64,000 bases of DNA from Proteobacteria bacterium ST_bin12 (GCA_002083635.1 MSXP01000005.1:341108-405107), one strand, 5' to 3'. Positions 16,229-25,255 are shown, numbered from the stretch's first letter. Numbers and translations are program-made. Notes: generated by a model not told the origin, from the letters alone.

Positions 16229-16975
16229 CTAATTTAATTTCTTAATACCCAGATACAAGTAAATCACCAATGTTGCAAATGCAAAACCAAACCATTGATA
16301 GGCATATCCCAAGTGCGTCACAATTCGATCAGCTGACATTTCCCAGTTGCGTACAAATCCGCCTGCAGGACTATCATTATCCAGCTTTACAATCACTGGT
16401 AAAATTTTGATTGGTGCCGTTTTAATATATTTCTGCATATCTAAGTTTTGCCAAACCAACTGCCATGGCAAGCTTTTAGTGCCTGCCTGCTCTTTTTCTT
16501 TCTCTTCAAGGGTAAATATTTTTTTAGTTGGCAACCATGCCATCCCTTTAATTTTTTGCACGCCTTTTGGTGTATCGAAAACAGGAATATCTGCGCGTGT
16601 TTTATTACCTTGAATCCAGCCGCGATTTACCAAAACGTAGGTGTCAGAATTTTGTATTTTGAGCGGCGTGACGACATGATAGCCAGCCAAACTATTTTCT
16701 ACTTTATTGTCGATGAGTATTTGAAATGCAGTGTCGTACTCACCATCCACTTCAATTTTTTTAAACTCCAAATGCTCAGAATTAGATATATAGTCTTTTA
16801 AGTTTGGTGTGTTATTTGTATTGGCATGCTCAAAATCCGCTTGAATTTTCTGCTTAAGCGCTGCTTTTTCATATTGCCAAAACCCCAGTTTGATAAAAAT
16901 TGGGATACAGATAATCGTAATCAATGTGCCAAGCAGTGTTGGCTTAAATTCTACATTCAGAAATCTAAATTGCAT
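16229..16975 (-). CDS. SURF1-family cytochrome oxidase assembly protein
   Basis: The protein has 248 residues with the usual hairpin topology: one N-terminal span (about 13-30), a large periplasmic domain and one C-terminal span (about 222-243). The motifs KLGFWQYEKAALKQ near the N-terminus and LVNRGWIQG in the middle are diagnostic. SURF1 assists haem a insertion into subunit I. It is the first gene of the minus-strand group surf1, SCO-like, ctaA, ctaB, and is divergent from the small DUF2909 gene. Confidence 0.9.
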   Translation of the reverse strand: MQFRFLNVEFKPTLLGTLITIICIPIFIKLGFWQYEKAALKQKIQADFEHANTNNTPNLKDYISNSEHLEFKKIEVDGEYDTAFQILIDNKVENSLAGYHVVTPLKIQNSDTYVLVNRGWIQGNKTRADIPVFDTPKGVQKIKGMAWLPTKKIFTLEEKEKEQAGTKSLPWQLVWQNLDMQKYIKTAPIKILPVIVKLDNDSPAGGFVRNWEMSADRIVTHLGYAYQWFGFAFATLVIYLYLGIKKLN

Positions 16976-17038
16976 TTATACTAGACCAGTCGCATAATTA
17001 TTTATTACTTCACCATTCAACTTTACTTGGACAAATTA

Positions 17039-17239
17039 ATGTTTATAAAAATTGCAGTCGTATTGGTATTAATTATTATTTTAGGAAGCTTATTTTCAGC
17101 TTTGTTTTTCTTAAATAAAGATAAGTCTGGTAGCGATCGCACGGTTAAAGCACTAACAATGCGTATTGGTTTATCAATCATCTTATTTATTGCGTTAATT
17201 ATTGCTGCTTATTTTGGAAAGCTAGGCCACGCACTTTAA
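17039..17239 (+). CDS. DUF2909-like twin-transmembrane small protein
   Basis: This 66-residue protein is almost all membrane. Two hydrophobic helices (about 1-24 and 42-61) are separated by a charged loop (NKDKSGSDRTVKALTMR). The ATG at 17039 is preferred over the upstream TTG at 17027 because GGA lies just before it and the protein then starts directly with the first helix. Proteins of this family sit inside betaproteobacterial aa3 oxidase loci, in the opposite direction to their neighbours as here, which suggests an oxidase-related role that is not defined. Confidence 0.7.
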   Translation: MFIKIAVVLVLIIILGSLFSALFFLNKDKSGSDRTVKALTMRIGLSIILFIALIIAAYFGKLGHAL

Positions 17240-17253
17240 CTTTCACCGTTCAA

Positions 17254-17288
17254 ACAAAAAGGGCGATGCAATGCATCGCCCTTTTTGT
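17254..17288. terminator. bidirectional terminator between DUF2909 gene and ctaE
   Basis: A 17-bp perfect inverted repeat (core AAAAAGGGCGATGC / GCATCGCCCTTTTT) has T runs on both strands. It sits between convergent genes and can serve both. Confidence 0.92.
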
Positions 17289-17297
17289 TATGTCAAA

Positions 17298-18179
17298 TTA
17301 CAGCATGTATACAAATATAAATAAGCCTAACCATACCACGTCTACAAAGTGCCAGTACCAAGCTACACCTTCAAAACCAAAGTGATGCTCAGGCGTAAAG
17401 TGGCCTTTCATGCAGCGGATTAGTATAACGATTAACATCGTTGTACCAAGCAACACGTGGAAACCGTGGAAGCCTGTCAACATAAAGAATGTTGCGCCAT
17501 ATGCGCCGCTACCTAAAGTTAAACCCATTTCTGTGTAAGCTTCATGATATTCCATCGCTTGGCAAGCCAAGAAAGTAATACCTAATAAAACAGTTAATGC
17601 CATGCCGATTACTAATTGGTTGCGCTTATTTTTAATCAAGCCCCAATGTGCCCAAGTAATGGTTGCACCAGAGCTTAGTAACAAAATAGTATTGATTAAA
17701 GGTAAACCGTTCCAGTGCATAGGCTTAAAGTTTGCAGGTGGTACGTACTCGTTACCAAGTACAACTCCGCCTGGACCTAATGATGGCCATGAACTCAAGA
17801 AATCCTTATAAGGTGTAATGTCTGCGTCGTAGCCTGCTAAATCTGGCACAGACAATACGCGCATATAGAATAAGGCGCCGAAGAACGCAGCAAAGAAAGC
17901 AACTTCAGAACAGATAAAAACAATCATGCCGATACGAAACGATTTATCTTCCCAGCTTTTGTATTGTCCTGTGATGCTTTCAGATATAACCGAACCCATC
18001 CATTTAAAGGTCATGGCAATGATAATGGCAGCGCCTAAATACATCATCCACTTACCAAAATGCAGGTTATTCATATTAAAAATGAAACCTGAAGCAAGAG
18101 ACAACAAACCTACCGATAATATTGAAGGATATATGCTGCCATGCGGAACATAATATTGATTTTCTGAATGTGTTGCCAT
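17298..18179 (-). CDS. ctaE: cytochrome c oxidase subunit III
   Basis: The protein has 293 residues from ATG 18179, chosen because GGGAG lies 5 nt upstream; the GTG at 18197 would precede it without a ribosome site. Seven hydrophobic spans are present. The conserved features RIGMIVFICSEVAFFAAFF and GFHGFHVLLGT match subunit III, and it ends in HFVDVVWLGLFIFVY. Subunit III stabilises subunit I and its proton uptake path. It is the last gene of the minus-strand ctaG-ctaE pair, separated from ctaG by 135 bp containing a stem-loop. Confidence 0.95.
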   Translation of the reverse strand: MATHSENQYYVPHGSIYPSILSVGLLSLASGFIFNMNNLHFGKWMMYLGAAIIIAMTFKWMGSVISESITGQYKSWEDKSFRIGMIVFICSEVAFFAAFFGALFYMRVLSVPDLAGYDADITPYKDFLSSWPSLGPGGVVLGNEYVPPANFKPMHWNGLPLINTILLLSSGATITWAHWGLIKNKRNQLVIGMALTVLLGITFLACQAMEYHEAYTEMGLTLGSGAYGATFFMLTGFHGFHVLLGTTMLIVILIRCMKGHFTPEHHFGFEGVAWYWHFVDVVWLGLFIFVYML

Positions 18180-18222
18180 TCGTTTACTCCCAAGCACCTA
18201 AATTAACTACTTAATTATAACG

Positions 18223-18247
18223 TTGTATCGCTTTGCTGGCGATACAA
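18223..18247 (-). other. stem-loop in the ctaG-ctaE spacer
   Basis: A 9-bp perfect inverted repeat (TTGTATCGC / GCGATACAA) with a 7-nt loop has no T run on the minus strand, so it is not a classical terminator. It could be an mRNA-processing or stabilising element. A TATAAT on the minus strand (18214-18219) lies just downstream of it and could be a ctaE promoter -10. Confidence 0.4.
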
Positions 18248-18314
18248 GCTCCCTTTTATACTTCAATTTTTAATATCAACTTAATATTCATTTCAAGCAA
18301 TATTAAAATTACTT

Positions 18315-18887
18315 TTATTTTTTTGTCGCTTCAAAAAAAGAATACGACAAGGTCATTTCACTTACATCTTTTGGTAATGCAGGATCTATAAAGAATCTCA
18401 ACGGCATTACTTTTGTTTCACCTGGTTTTAAGCTTTGATTTACAAAGCAAAAACATTCTACTTTTTTCAAATAAACCGACGCAATTCCTGGGGTAACACT
18501 TGGAATCGCCTGCCCGACTACGACTTGGCCGGTAATATTCTTTGCTTCAAACAATACTGTTTCAATCTTGCCAGGATGTAATGTAATACTGGCTTGCTTA
18601 GGGTAAAAATTCCATCCTAAGCCTGGCATAACTGCAGATGTAAACTGTACAGTAACATTTCTGCTGGTATCTACTTTAGCTTTAGTTAGTGTTGATGCTT
18701 CATTATTAGTCTTACCATTTAAACCAGTAATACTGCATAAAACATCGTACAAAGGCACTAAGGCAAAAGCAAACAGTAAAGAGCCTGCTGCAACCCATAC
18801 CATTTTTTTAGCTAACTTAGCATTGGCGCTTTCAAGTTCAGCTTTTGTTTTTGGCTTGAGTGAATCTGTGTTGTCTACAGGTTCCAT
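18315..18887 (-). CDS. ctaG: cytochrome c oxidase assembly protein CtaG/Cox11
   Basis: The protein has 190 residues from ATG 18887. That start overlaps the end of the 37-residue gene upstream by 13 nt, and the longer GTG frame would run through that gene. A single membrane anchor (about 29-50) is followed by an immunoglobulin-like periplasmic domain. The copper-binding CFCF motif lies in KKVECFCFVNQSLKPGE. Cox11 inserts CuB into subunit I. The overlap with the small gene implies translational coupling. Confidence 0.93.
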   Translation of the reverse strand: MEPVDNTDSLKPKTKAELESANAKLAKKMVWVAAGSLLFAFALVPLYDVLCSITGLNGKTNNEASTLTKAKVDTSRNVTVQFTSAVMPGLGWNFYPKQASITLHPGKIETVLFEAKNITGQVVVGQAIPSVTPGIASVYLKKVECFCFVNQSLKPGETKVMPLRFFIDPALPKDVSEMTLSYSFFEATKK

Positions 18888-18988
18888 ATAGTGAACATCG
18901 ATACCACGTACCACACAAGGGCAACTGCCCCAAATATTAACGCTATTTTTTTACTTCTGTTACGTCTTGCTACTTCTTGGTTTTCCAT
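18875..18988 (-). CDS. 37-residue single-span protein of the oxidase locus (cytochrome oxidase small assembly protein-like)
   Basis: The minus-strand frame ATG 18988 to TAG 18875 encodes a tiny protein that starts MENQEVARRNRSKK, a basic cytoplasmic tail. One hydrophobic helix follows (IALIFGAVALVWYVVSMFTI), and it ends WNL. Small proteins of this size and layout occur directly before ctaG in many betaproteobacterial aa3 operons and are annotated as small assembly proteins. The stop overlaps the ctaG start by 13 nt in another frame. No strong ribosome-binding site is visible. The overlap and composition are direct observations; the family match is from memory. Confidence 0.7.
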   Translation of the reverse strand: MENQEVARRNRSKKIALIFGAVALVWYVVSMFTIWNL

Positions 18989-19010
18989 CTATCAAATACT
19001 TTCGTTGAAT

Positions 19011-19041
19011 AGAAAAGCCCAATCATGACTTGGGCTTTTCT
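19011..19041 (-). terminator. terminator after ctaD
   Basis: A 12-bp perfect inverted repeat (AGAAAAGCCCAA / TTGGGCTTTTCT) with a 7-nt loop lies 8 bp after the ctaD stop and 22 bp before the small assembly gene. It would make ctaCD and the ctaG-ctaE group separately adjustable. Confidence 0.75.
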
Positions 19042-19049
19042 GAAAATCA

Positions 19050-20642
19050 TTATTTAATAACTGGTTGCTCTGTGAAGCTATGGTATGGAGGTGGTGATGG
19101 TAATGTCCACTCCAAGCCTTCTGCACCTTTCCACACTTTATCCGTTGCTTTTTTGCCACCTTTTACGCATTTGATAATCACGTAAACGAATAACAATTGT
19201 GATAAGCCTAGAGCAAACGCTGCGATAGATGAAATCATATTGAATTCAGCAAATTGCAATGCGTAGTCTGGAATACGACGTGGCATACCAGCTAAACCAA
19301 CGAAGAATTGTGGAATAAATGTTAGGTTAAATGAAATCGCTGTTAACCAGAAGTGCCATTTACCCAATGTTTCGTCGTACATATTACCTGTCATTTTTGG
19401 TAACCAGTAATACACGCCAGCCATAATACCCATGATACCGCCAGCAAACAGTGTGTAGTGGAAGTGCGCTACAACAAAGTAACTGTTATGGTACTGCGCA
19501 TCCGCAGCAACATCGGCCAATACTAAACCTGTTAAACCACCGATACCGAATAATATAATCCAACCCACCGCAAATAACATTGGTGTTTCAAATGTCATTG
19601 AGCCTTTCCACATGGTTTTAATCCAGCAGAAGAACAATACGGCCAATGGAAGTGAAATGGCCATGGTGCTGTACATAAAGTAAAGCAAGGCAGGCACTGG
19701 CATACCAGCGGTAAAGAAGTGATGCGCCCACACAACTACAGCTAAAGCACCAATCGCCCACAGTGAGTACACTTGTGCTTTGTAGCCATACATTGGTTTA
19801 CGTGAGAATGTTTGTAGAATTTGTGGAATGAAACCCCATACTGGCAGTAACAAAATATACACTTCTGGGTGACCGAAGAACCAGAATAAGTGTTGGAACA
19901 TGATTGGGTCACCACCACCAGCCGCATCAAAGAAGTGCGTACCGAAATGACGGTCTGTTAGTAGCATGGTTACTGCACCAGCTAATACTGGAATAGTTGC
20001 TACTAACAAGAAAGCAGTAATTAACCAGCCCCATGCAAACATTGGCATTTTCATCAATGTCATGCCAGGTGCACGCATATTGAACAACGTCACAATAATG
20101 TTAATTGAACCCATTACTGAAGAAACACCTAACAAGTGGACTGCGAAAATCGCAAAGTCAACACCAATACCACCTTGCACAGACAATGGTGGATAAAATG
20201 TCCAACCTGTTGCAATCGCGCCATCACCAATACCAAACAAGGCAAGCGTGAACGGCAGTGTTAACAAAATCGCTGAAGGTGGCAATAACCAGAAACCCCA
20301 GTTATTCAAACGCGGCAAGGCCATATCTGGCGCACCAATTTGCAGTGGAATCATCCAGTTAGCAAAACCAGTCGCTGCAGGCATTAATGCCGCGAAAATC
20401 ATAATCAGTGCATGCACACCGATTAACTGATTGTAAAAATCAGGATTCATTAACTGCAAACCTGGCTGGAACAATTCGGCACGAATGCCTAAAACCATTG
20501 CACCACCCACTAAAAACATCACTAAAGAAAAGGTCAGATACATAGTACCAATATCTTTGTGATTGGTTGTTGTCAGCCAACGCATAATTCCCGATGGATG
20601 ATCATGATGTACTTCATCATGTGCTACCGTTGTTGTACTCAT
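19050..20642 (-). CDS. ctaD: cytochrome c oxidase subunit I (aa3 type)
   Basis: This 530-residue, twelve-span haem-copper oxidase core subunit has all hallmark residues. These are the His-Tyr cross-link with the key Glu in FGHPEVYILLLP, the CuB histidines of WAHHFFTAG, and the haem a / a3 ligands of VAHFHYTLFAGG. The Glu marks an A-type enzyme with D- and K-type proton channels. It reduces O2 to water and pumps protons. It follows ctaC by 49 bp and is closed by a terminator. Confidence 0.97.
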   Translation of the reverse strand: MSTTTVAHDEVHHDHPSGIMRWLTTTNHKDIGTMYLTFSLVMFLVGGAMVLGIRAELFQPGLQLMNPDFYNQLIGVHALIMIFAALMPAATGFANWMIPLQIGAPDMALPRLNNWGFWLLPPSAILLTLPFTLALFGIGDGAIATGWTFYPPLSVQGGIGVDFAIFAVHLLGVSSVMGSINIIVTLFNMRAPGMTLMKMPMFAWGWLITAFLLVATIPVLAGAVTMLLTDRHFGTHFFDAAGGGDPIMFQHLFWFFGHPEVYILLLPVWGFIPQILQTFSRKPMYGYKAQVYSLWAIGALAVVVWAHHFFTAGMPVPALLYFMYSTMAISLPLAVLFFCWIKTMWKGSMTFETPMLFAVGWIILFGIGGLTGLVLADVAADAQYHNSYFVVAHFHYTLFAGGIMGIMAGVYYWLPKMTGNMYDETLGKWHFWLTAISFNLTFIPQFFVGLAGMPRRIPDYALQFAEFNMISSIAAFALGLSQLLFVYVIIKCVKGGKKATDKVWKGAEGLEWTLPSPPPYHSFTEQPVIK

Positions 20643-20691
20643 AGCGCTCTCCTCATTACCTTTATTTCAACAAATAAATCAAAAAAATAAA

Positions 20692-21858
20692 CTATTGACG
20701 CGCCGCTTTAACTTGCGCTGGCTGCACAATTGGATCAACTGTTGCCGCATTACCAAGCGCTTGGCGCTCATAAGTAATGACCGCAGCAATTTCGGTGTCA
20801 TTTAAAGTGGCTTTCCATGCTGGCATGACGCCTTTACCGTTCAGCAAACGATCTAAATGACTATCTTTTAAGTATTTACCATCAGCGCCAAAAATTGGGC
20901 CAAGCGCAATTTTGCTGCCCGTCATTGCTGGGAAAGCCGGCGGCAAACCAGCGCCATTCACTTGGTGACATACTGCACAATTTTTCTCGTAAACGCCTTT
21001 ACCTTGCGCAACTAAATCGTCTTTCGTCATTTCTTTAATTTCGCCTGCTTTTGCAATTTCTGCCTTTTTAGCCGCCACCCAAACTTTATACTCTTCCATT
21101 GGCACTGCATCTACAACCACCGGCATATATCCGTGGTCTTTACCGCATAACTCTTTACATTGACCGCGGTATGTACCCGCCTTATCAACCTGCACCCATG
21201 TTTCACGAATAAAACCAGGCACTGCTACACGAGATGATCCGAATTGTGGAACCCACCAGTTGTGCAATACATCAGAAGCCGTCATTAGAATACGTACTTT
21301 TTCGCCTACTGGTAATACCAAGTGGTTATCCACTTCTAATAAATAGTTTTCTTTTTTCTCAGCTACATTGTGTTGCTCATCAGCTGTTGTTGTTAAATTA
21401 CTAACAAACTTGATACCTTGCGCTTCACCATCTAAATACTCATATTGCCAGCGCCACTGTGAGCCAGTCACCTTAATTACCATGGTCGCTTTATCACGTG
21501 TATCTTCCATCATTACCACGCTGTGATAAGCTGGAATGCCCATAATCACAAAATCGATCAACAATAAAATAACGAAAGGCACTAATACCCAGAAAATCTC
21601 TACTGCGGTTGATGGCGCTTTATCTTCAACAGCTTTGTAACCTTTATTTTTACGATGCGCAAAGATTGAATAAATCATAATTGCTAAAACGACCACGAAA
21701 ATTACCATAGTGATTAACATAAACTTATTGTGTACATGTAACGTGTCTAACGCCATTGGGGTTACTGGCTCTGGGAAATTCCAACTGTAATCAGCAAAAG
21801 CATTGAGCGATGCAAGCATTGCTGCAAAACCTAGCCCAATTTTTTTAAAAACTTGCAT
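20692..21858 (-). CDS. ctaC: cytochrome c oxidase subunit II with C-terminal cytochrome c domain
   Basis: The protein has 388 residues from ATG 21858 (GGAG 7 nt upstream; the TTG at 21870 would overlap this site). A signal peptide and two membrane helices precede the cupredoxin domain. The CuA ligands are visible in DVLHNWW and GQCKELCGKDHGYMP. A fused cytochrome c domain follows with haem motif CAVCH, making this a caa3-like subunit II, as is common in betaproteobacteria. It accepts electrons from periplasmic cytochromes and passes them to haem a. It is the first gene of the ctaC-ctaD unit. Confidence 0.96.
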   Translation of the reverse strand: MQVFKKIGLGFAAMLASLNAFADYSWNFPEPVTPMALDTLHVHNKFMLITMVIFVVVLAIMIYSIFAHRKNKGYKAVEDKAPSTAVEIFWVLVPFVILLLIDFVIMGIPAYHSVVMMEDTRDKATMVIKVTGSQWRWQYEYLDGEAQGIKFVSNLTTTADEQHNVAEKKENYLLEVDNHLVLPVGEKVRILMTASDVLHNWWVPQFGSSRVAVPGFIRETWVQVDKAGTYRGQCKELCGKDHGYMPVVVDAVPMEEYKVWVAAKKAEIAKAGEIKEMTKDDLVAQGKGVYEKNCAVCHQVNGAGLPPAFPAMTGSKIALGPIFGADGKYLKDSHLDRLLNGKGVMPAWKATLNDTEIAAVITYERQALGNAATVDPIVQPAQVKAARQ

Positions 21859-21888
21859 AAACCGCTCCAAGACTTATTAATAAATAAA

Positions 21889-22365
21889 CTAATGAATACT
21901 TTGTAATTTTTGTTTGAGCTCGCGAGCTAACGCTACCCGCTGCTCATCGTCTATAAAATACTTGCCAAACTCGACTTCTCTACCGCGCGAACTTATAAAC
22001 AGCCCGTTCTTACTTGCCAATCTTTTATTATTAGTGACATCACGCACATGTACTTGAGTCCAATAGCGCTGAAACTCAGTAATACTTGTTTCTTTAAAAT
22101 TTCTTTTTTCTACAATTATTTTGTCATCTTGTATTGCAATACTCTCATAATCGCTTGAGTGCTGATAAATATAATAAAAAGCATACGCAAAAGCAGCAAG
22201 CTCAAGCCCAGCAAACGGCAACACCAACCAAGCGCCGGCATGACTAAAGCCAATCGCCACTACGAGAGCAATAATCGCAAGCACCACCATTAGCTTTAAA
22301 CTATTTTCTGGCGACAGTGAGTTATTGGGCCTTGCAACAATTTTATAGTCCATTATTGATAGCAT
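21889..22365 (-). CDS. DUF2244 membrane protein
   Basis: The protein has 158 residues. Two adjacent transmembrane helices (about 25-66) follow a short N-terminus (ARPNNSLSPE). A cytoplasmic domain of about 90 residues follows, starting YESIAIQDDKIIVEKRN. This is the DUF2244 arrangement. The gene lies directly upstream of ctaC (30 bp before it) on the same strand, an association seen in other proteobacteria, so a role connected to oxidase expression or assembly is likely but unproven. Met5 (22353) is an alternative start, and neither has a clear ribosome-binding site. Confidence 0.75.
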   Translation of the reverse strand: MLSIMDYKIVARPNNSLSPENSLKLMVVLAIIALVVAIGFSHAGAWLVLPFAGLELAAFAYAFYYIYQHSSDYESIAIQDDKIIVEKRNFKETSITEFQRYWTQVHVRDVTNNKRLASKNGLFISSRGREVEFGKYFIDDEQRVALARELKQKLQSIH

Positions 22366-22511
22366 AATTATTTAGGAAATTTTATAACCTAAGCCTTAAA
22401 GTTCTAATAATGAATAACGACTGTTACAACTTGTTACAAGTTCAATTAATCTAGCATACCTCACCAACCATTTCAAGCTTGAACCAAGAAGCTTTAAGCC
22501 TAATTTCGATT

Positions 22512-22598
22512 TGGTGCCGGGAGGGGGAATCGAACCCCCACGTTGTCGCCAACGCGGGATTTTGAGTCCCGTGCGTCTACCAATTCCGCCATCCCGGC
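22512..22598 (-). tRNA. tRNA-Leu(CAA)
   Basis: This is an 87-nt class II tRNA with a long variable arm. The acceptor GCCGGGA pairs with TCCCGGC and the CCA end is encoded. The anticodon loop CTCAAAA gives CAA, reading the leucine codon TTG. The T-arm is GGGGGTTCGATTCCCCC. The gene lies divergent to queA, with AT-rich hexamers resembling -10 sites on both strands in the 45-bp spacer. Confidence 0.96.
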
Positions 22599-22643
22599 AT
22601 GAGGTATAATGTCAACTTCATTATTATAACAAGTTTTTGTCAG

Positions 22644-23708
22644 ATGCGAACCCAAGATTTTGACTTTTATTTACCTGAAGCACTCATCGCACAGCACCCC
22701 ACAAGCTCCCGCAACGCTAGTAAGTTACTTTATGTTGATGGTCAATCTGGGATTTTAAGCGATAAACTATTCATCGATTTTGCTAGCCTTTTAAAGGCAG
22801 ATGATTTATTGATTTTTAACGACACTCGCGTAATCAAAGCGCGTTTATTCGGAACAAAGGCAACTGGCGGCCAAGTTGAAGTTTTAGTAGAGCGGGTACT
22901 AGATAATCATCATATCCTGGCGCATATACGTGCATCGCGTGCGCCAAAAGCAGGTAGCACCTTGCGCTTAGCCGATGCATTTGATGCTCAAATTGTTGGT
23001 CGTGATGACGATTTATTCCACGTACATTTTTTAGGTGATATTACTGTACTAGACTTACTAGAACGCTACGGTGCACTTCCATTGCCACCTTACATTACGC
23101 ATGATGCAGGTGTTCAAGATGATGAGCGCTATCAAACCGTGTATGCCAAACACGCAGGCGCTGTGGCAGCCCCGACCGCAGGCCTACATTTTGATGAAAC
23201 CGTATTAAATGCTCTAACGGCAAAAGGTGTGAAAATCGCTTACGTCACATTGCATGTTGGCGCGGGTACTTTTCAACCCGTGCGTGTGGATAACATTAAA
23301 GACCATAAAATGCATAGCGAGATTTATCATATTTCCGCTGAAACAGTTACGGCAATTAATAACGCCAAGCAAGCGGGTAGAAATATAATTGCGGTTGGCA
23401 CCACCAGCTTACGCGCATTAGAAAGTGCAGCACAAAAAGCATTAAGTGAAAGCAAAGCTGACGCCTTAATTGCAGCAGGTAGCGGCGAAACGTCTATTTT
23501 TATCACGCCAGGCTTTGACTTTAAAATTGTTGACAAGCTTCTGACTAACTTTCATCTACCAAAAAGCACATTATTAATGTTGGTATCAGCGTTTGCTGGA
23601 TTTGATGCCATTAAACAAGCATACGCACATGCCATACAAAAAGAATACCGTTTTTTTAGCTATGGTGATGCGATGTTTCTTGAAAAGTCGAATCATGCAG
23701 AAAACTAA
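22644..23708 (+). CDS. queA: S-adenosylmethionine:tRNA ribosyltransferase-isomerase
   Basis: I place the start at ATG 22644 (354 residues), because the family begins MRTQDFDFYLPEALIAQHP; a frame extending upstream to 22599 is not like QueA. The motifs LLIFNDTRVIKARLFG and APTAGLHFDE are typical, and the C-terminal LTNFHLPKSTLLMLVSAFAG matches QueA. The enzyme transfers the ribosyl moiety of SAM to preQ1 in the wobble position of tRNAs, making epoxyqueuosine. The usual partner tgt does not follow; the next gene is unrelated. Confidence 0.96.
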   Translation: MRTQDFDFYLPEALIAQHPTSSRNASKLLYVDGQSGILSDKLFIDFASLLKADDLLIFNDTRVIKARLFGTKATGGQVEVLVERVLDNHHILAHIRASRAPKAGSTLRLADAFDAQIVGRDDDLFHVHFLGDITVLDLLERYGALPLPPYITHDAGVQDDERYQTVYAKHAGAVAAPTAGLHFDETVLNALTAKGVKIAYVTLHVGAGTFQPVRVDNIKDHKMHSEIYHISAETVTAINNAKQAGRNIIAVGTTSLRALESAAQKALSESKADALIAAGSGETSIFITPGFDFKIVDKLLTNFHLPKSTLLMLVSAFAGFDAIKQAYAHAIQKEYRFFSYGDAMFLEKSNHAEN

Positions 23709-23812
23709 GCCTAAATAGATGCCTTATGCATGACTTTGAACTAGAATCGTCAACACATAGACTAAATAACACGTTACTTACCAGTTAGTTAACAAGAAAG
23801 CACTTTCAACAT

Positions 23813-24694
23813 ATGCAATTTATTAAACCCTTATTAATTGGCAGCCTCATTTTTTCTGGCCTAGCTATAACAAACACAGTAACAGCAGAGGTGCTACCTA
23901 CTGCTACGATTGGCATTAAAATCACCTTAGCTACAAAACCCACTTCACGCCCAATGACGGTGGCGTATATTCCACAACTAAAACATTACTATATTGCAGA
24001 TGGTGGTTTAGCGCCTTTGGCAACTGAGTATGAAGCAGCCGTATCAAAATCGCAGATTCATGCTTATGACGATACGGGTAAATACATTAATTCTGCTAAA
24101 CCTGGTTACGATAATCGTTCTATTTATTACAATCCAAACACTGCTAAACTAGAAACCGTTACCTACAATGTTTCTAGTGATGTGGGCTTTTCGCCCAACA
24201 CCGGTATTTATGCGCTAGATGTGGCCGAGAATGGCGAAATAAAAGACAGCTCAAATGAATTATTTTTGTTTAATCCTGCGTTTGGCGATTCAGCCACTAT
24301 GCCGAGTTATGACGCTGAAAATAATCGATACTTTGCCAAGCAAGAGCGTAGCAACAAAGTGTTTATCGTAGACCCAAAACAACGCGAAAAAATTGGTGAA
24401 ATTTCGCTGGATTTTACCAAGGCTGCTGTATTGCATGATGATATTAGCGACCACTATATTGCTTATACTGGTGTTAAAGGTGAAGAGTTGGTGCTACTAG
24501 ATGTCGACCATAAAGCAGCATTAGTATTTGACTTAACCGGTAAATTTGTGGCAAAAAGTGAATTGCCAAAAGACCTAAAATTACGCTCTCAAAATCATTT
24601 TAATGGCTTGGGTTATGCAAACGATATGCTATTTGTATATCACGAAACCGAAGGTGAGTTTGGTACTTATTACGGCTTTAAAGTGGTTAAGTAA
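23813..24694 (+). CDS. exported protein of unknown function, propeller-like
   Basis: The protein has 293 residues. A Sec signal peptide (about 1-25, ending TVTAE) is followed by a repetitive beta-rich domain. Segments such as VAYIPQLKHYYIAD, DNRSIYYNPNTAKLET, NNRYFAKQERSNKVFIVDPK and NGLGYANDMLFVYHE look like blades of a beta-propeller. I recognise no catalytic motif and cannot assign a function. It is monocistronic and ends in a clear terminator. Confidence 0.6.
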   Translation: MQFIKPLLIGSLIFSGLAITNTVTAEVLPTATIGIKITLATKPTSRPMTVAYIPQLKHYYIADGGLAPLATEYEAAVSKSQIHAYDDTGKYINSAKPGYDNRSIYYNPNTAKLETVTYNVSSDVGFSPNTGIYALDVAENGEIKDSSNELFLFNPAFGDSATMPSYDAENNRYFAKQERSNKVFIVDPKQREKIGEISLDFTKAAVLHDDISDHYIAYTGVKGEELVLLDVDHKAALVFDLTGKFVAKSELPKDLKLRSQNHFNGLGYANDMLFVYHETEGEFGTYYGFKVVK

Positions 24695-24708
24695 GCACTT
24701 TAAAAAAT

Positions 24709-24738
24709 AAAAAACCGCATACCAGATGCGGTTTTTTT
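24709..24738. terminator. terminator between convergent genes
   Basis: A 12-bp perfect inverted repeat (AAAAAACCGCAT / ATGCGGTTTTTT) with a 5-nt loop has T runs on both strands. It lies between the exported propeller-like gene and the DUF1097 gene. Confidence 0.92.
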
Positions 24739-24751
24739 GAGTCGCAATTAT

Positions 24752-25255
24752 TTATTTGCCAATCGCACCTGCAAGTTTGCCAGAAGCCATACCAAACAAA
24801 GCACCCAATACGACAGAAATAATCACCAGTAATACAGGGTTAGTCAAGTTCATCATGGCAGTATTGCCAGCACTACCTGCTGTTAGCGCTAATCCTGCTG
24901 TAGCTGCATATCCATAAACGTTTGCTGGTACAACTGACAGAAAATTAACGCTAGCGATGATAACAAGTGCAAATACCGTAACGGCAATAATCACAGGGGC
25001 AGCCAGCACACCCAAAGCGCCTAGCATGCCAAAACTGACTAAGTACAAAGCAACGCCAGCAATCACCGCGCCGTAACTCATGCCTGCAATGGTTTTTTGT
25101 AGCGCCGCAGAATCAGCACCCGAATGGAAATAGCAACCCCAAGCAATAAAACCAACCCATACCAATGTTGCGCCAGCCAACGGATTTAACGATAAAAATG
25201 CCCAAACGCCACCTAAAACCGCGATACTCACTGCCAATGCTGTTAACTTCGACAT
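24752..25255 (-). CDS. DUF1097-like inner-membrane protein
   Basis: This 167-residue protein has about five to six hydrophobic spans and is rich in Gly and Ala. Segments such as WVGFIAWGCYFHSGAD and VVPANVYGYAATAGLAL resemble DUF1097 membrane proteins (the YcdZ type), whose role is not established. It is a single gene, and TTTTGGGAGAA lies just before the ATG on the minus strand as a good ribosome-binding site. Confidence 0.6.
   Translation of the reverse strand: MSKLTALAVSIAVLGGVWAFLSLNPLAGATLVWVGFIAWGCYFHSGADSAALQKTIAGMSYGAVIAGVALYLVSFGMLGALGVLAAPVIIAVTVFALVIIASVNFLSVVPANVYGYAATAGLALTAGSAGNTAMMNLTNPVLLVIISVVLGALFGMASGKLAGAIGK

Noticed and set aside
18315..18914. GTG start at 18914 for ctaG
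   Set aside because: It would run through the 37-residue gene, and the ATG at 18887 gives the usual length and an overlap typical of coupling.
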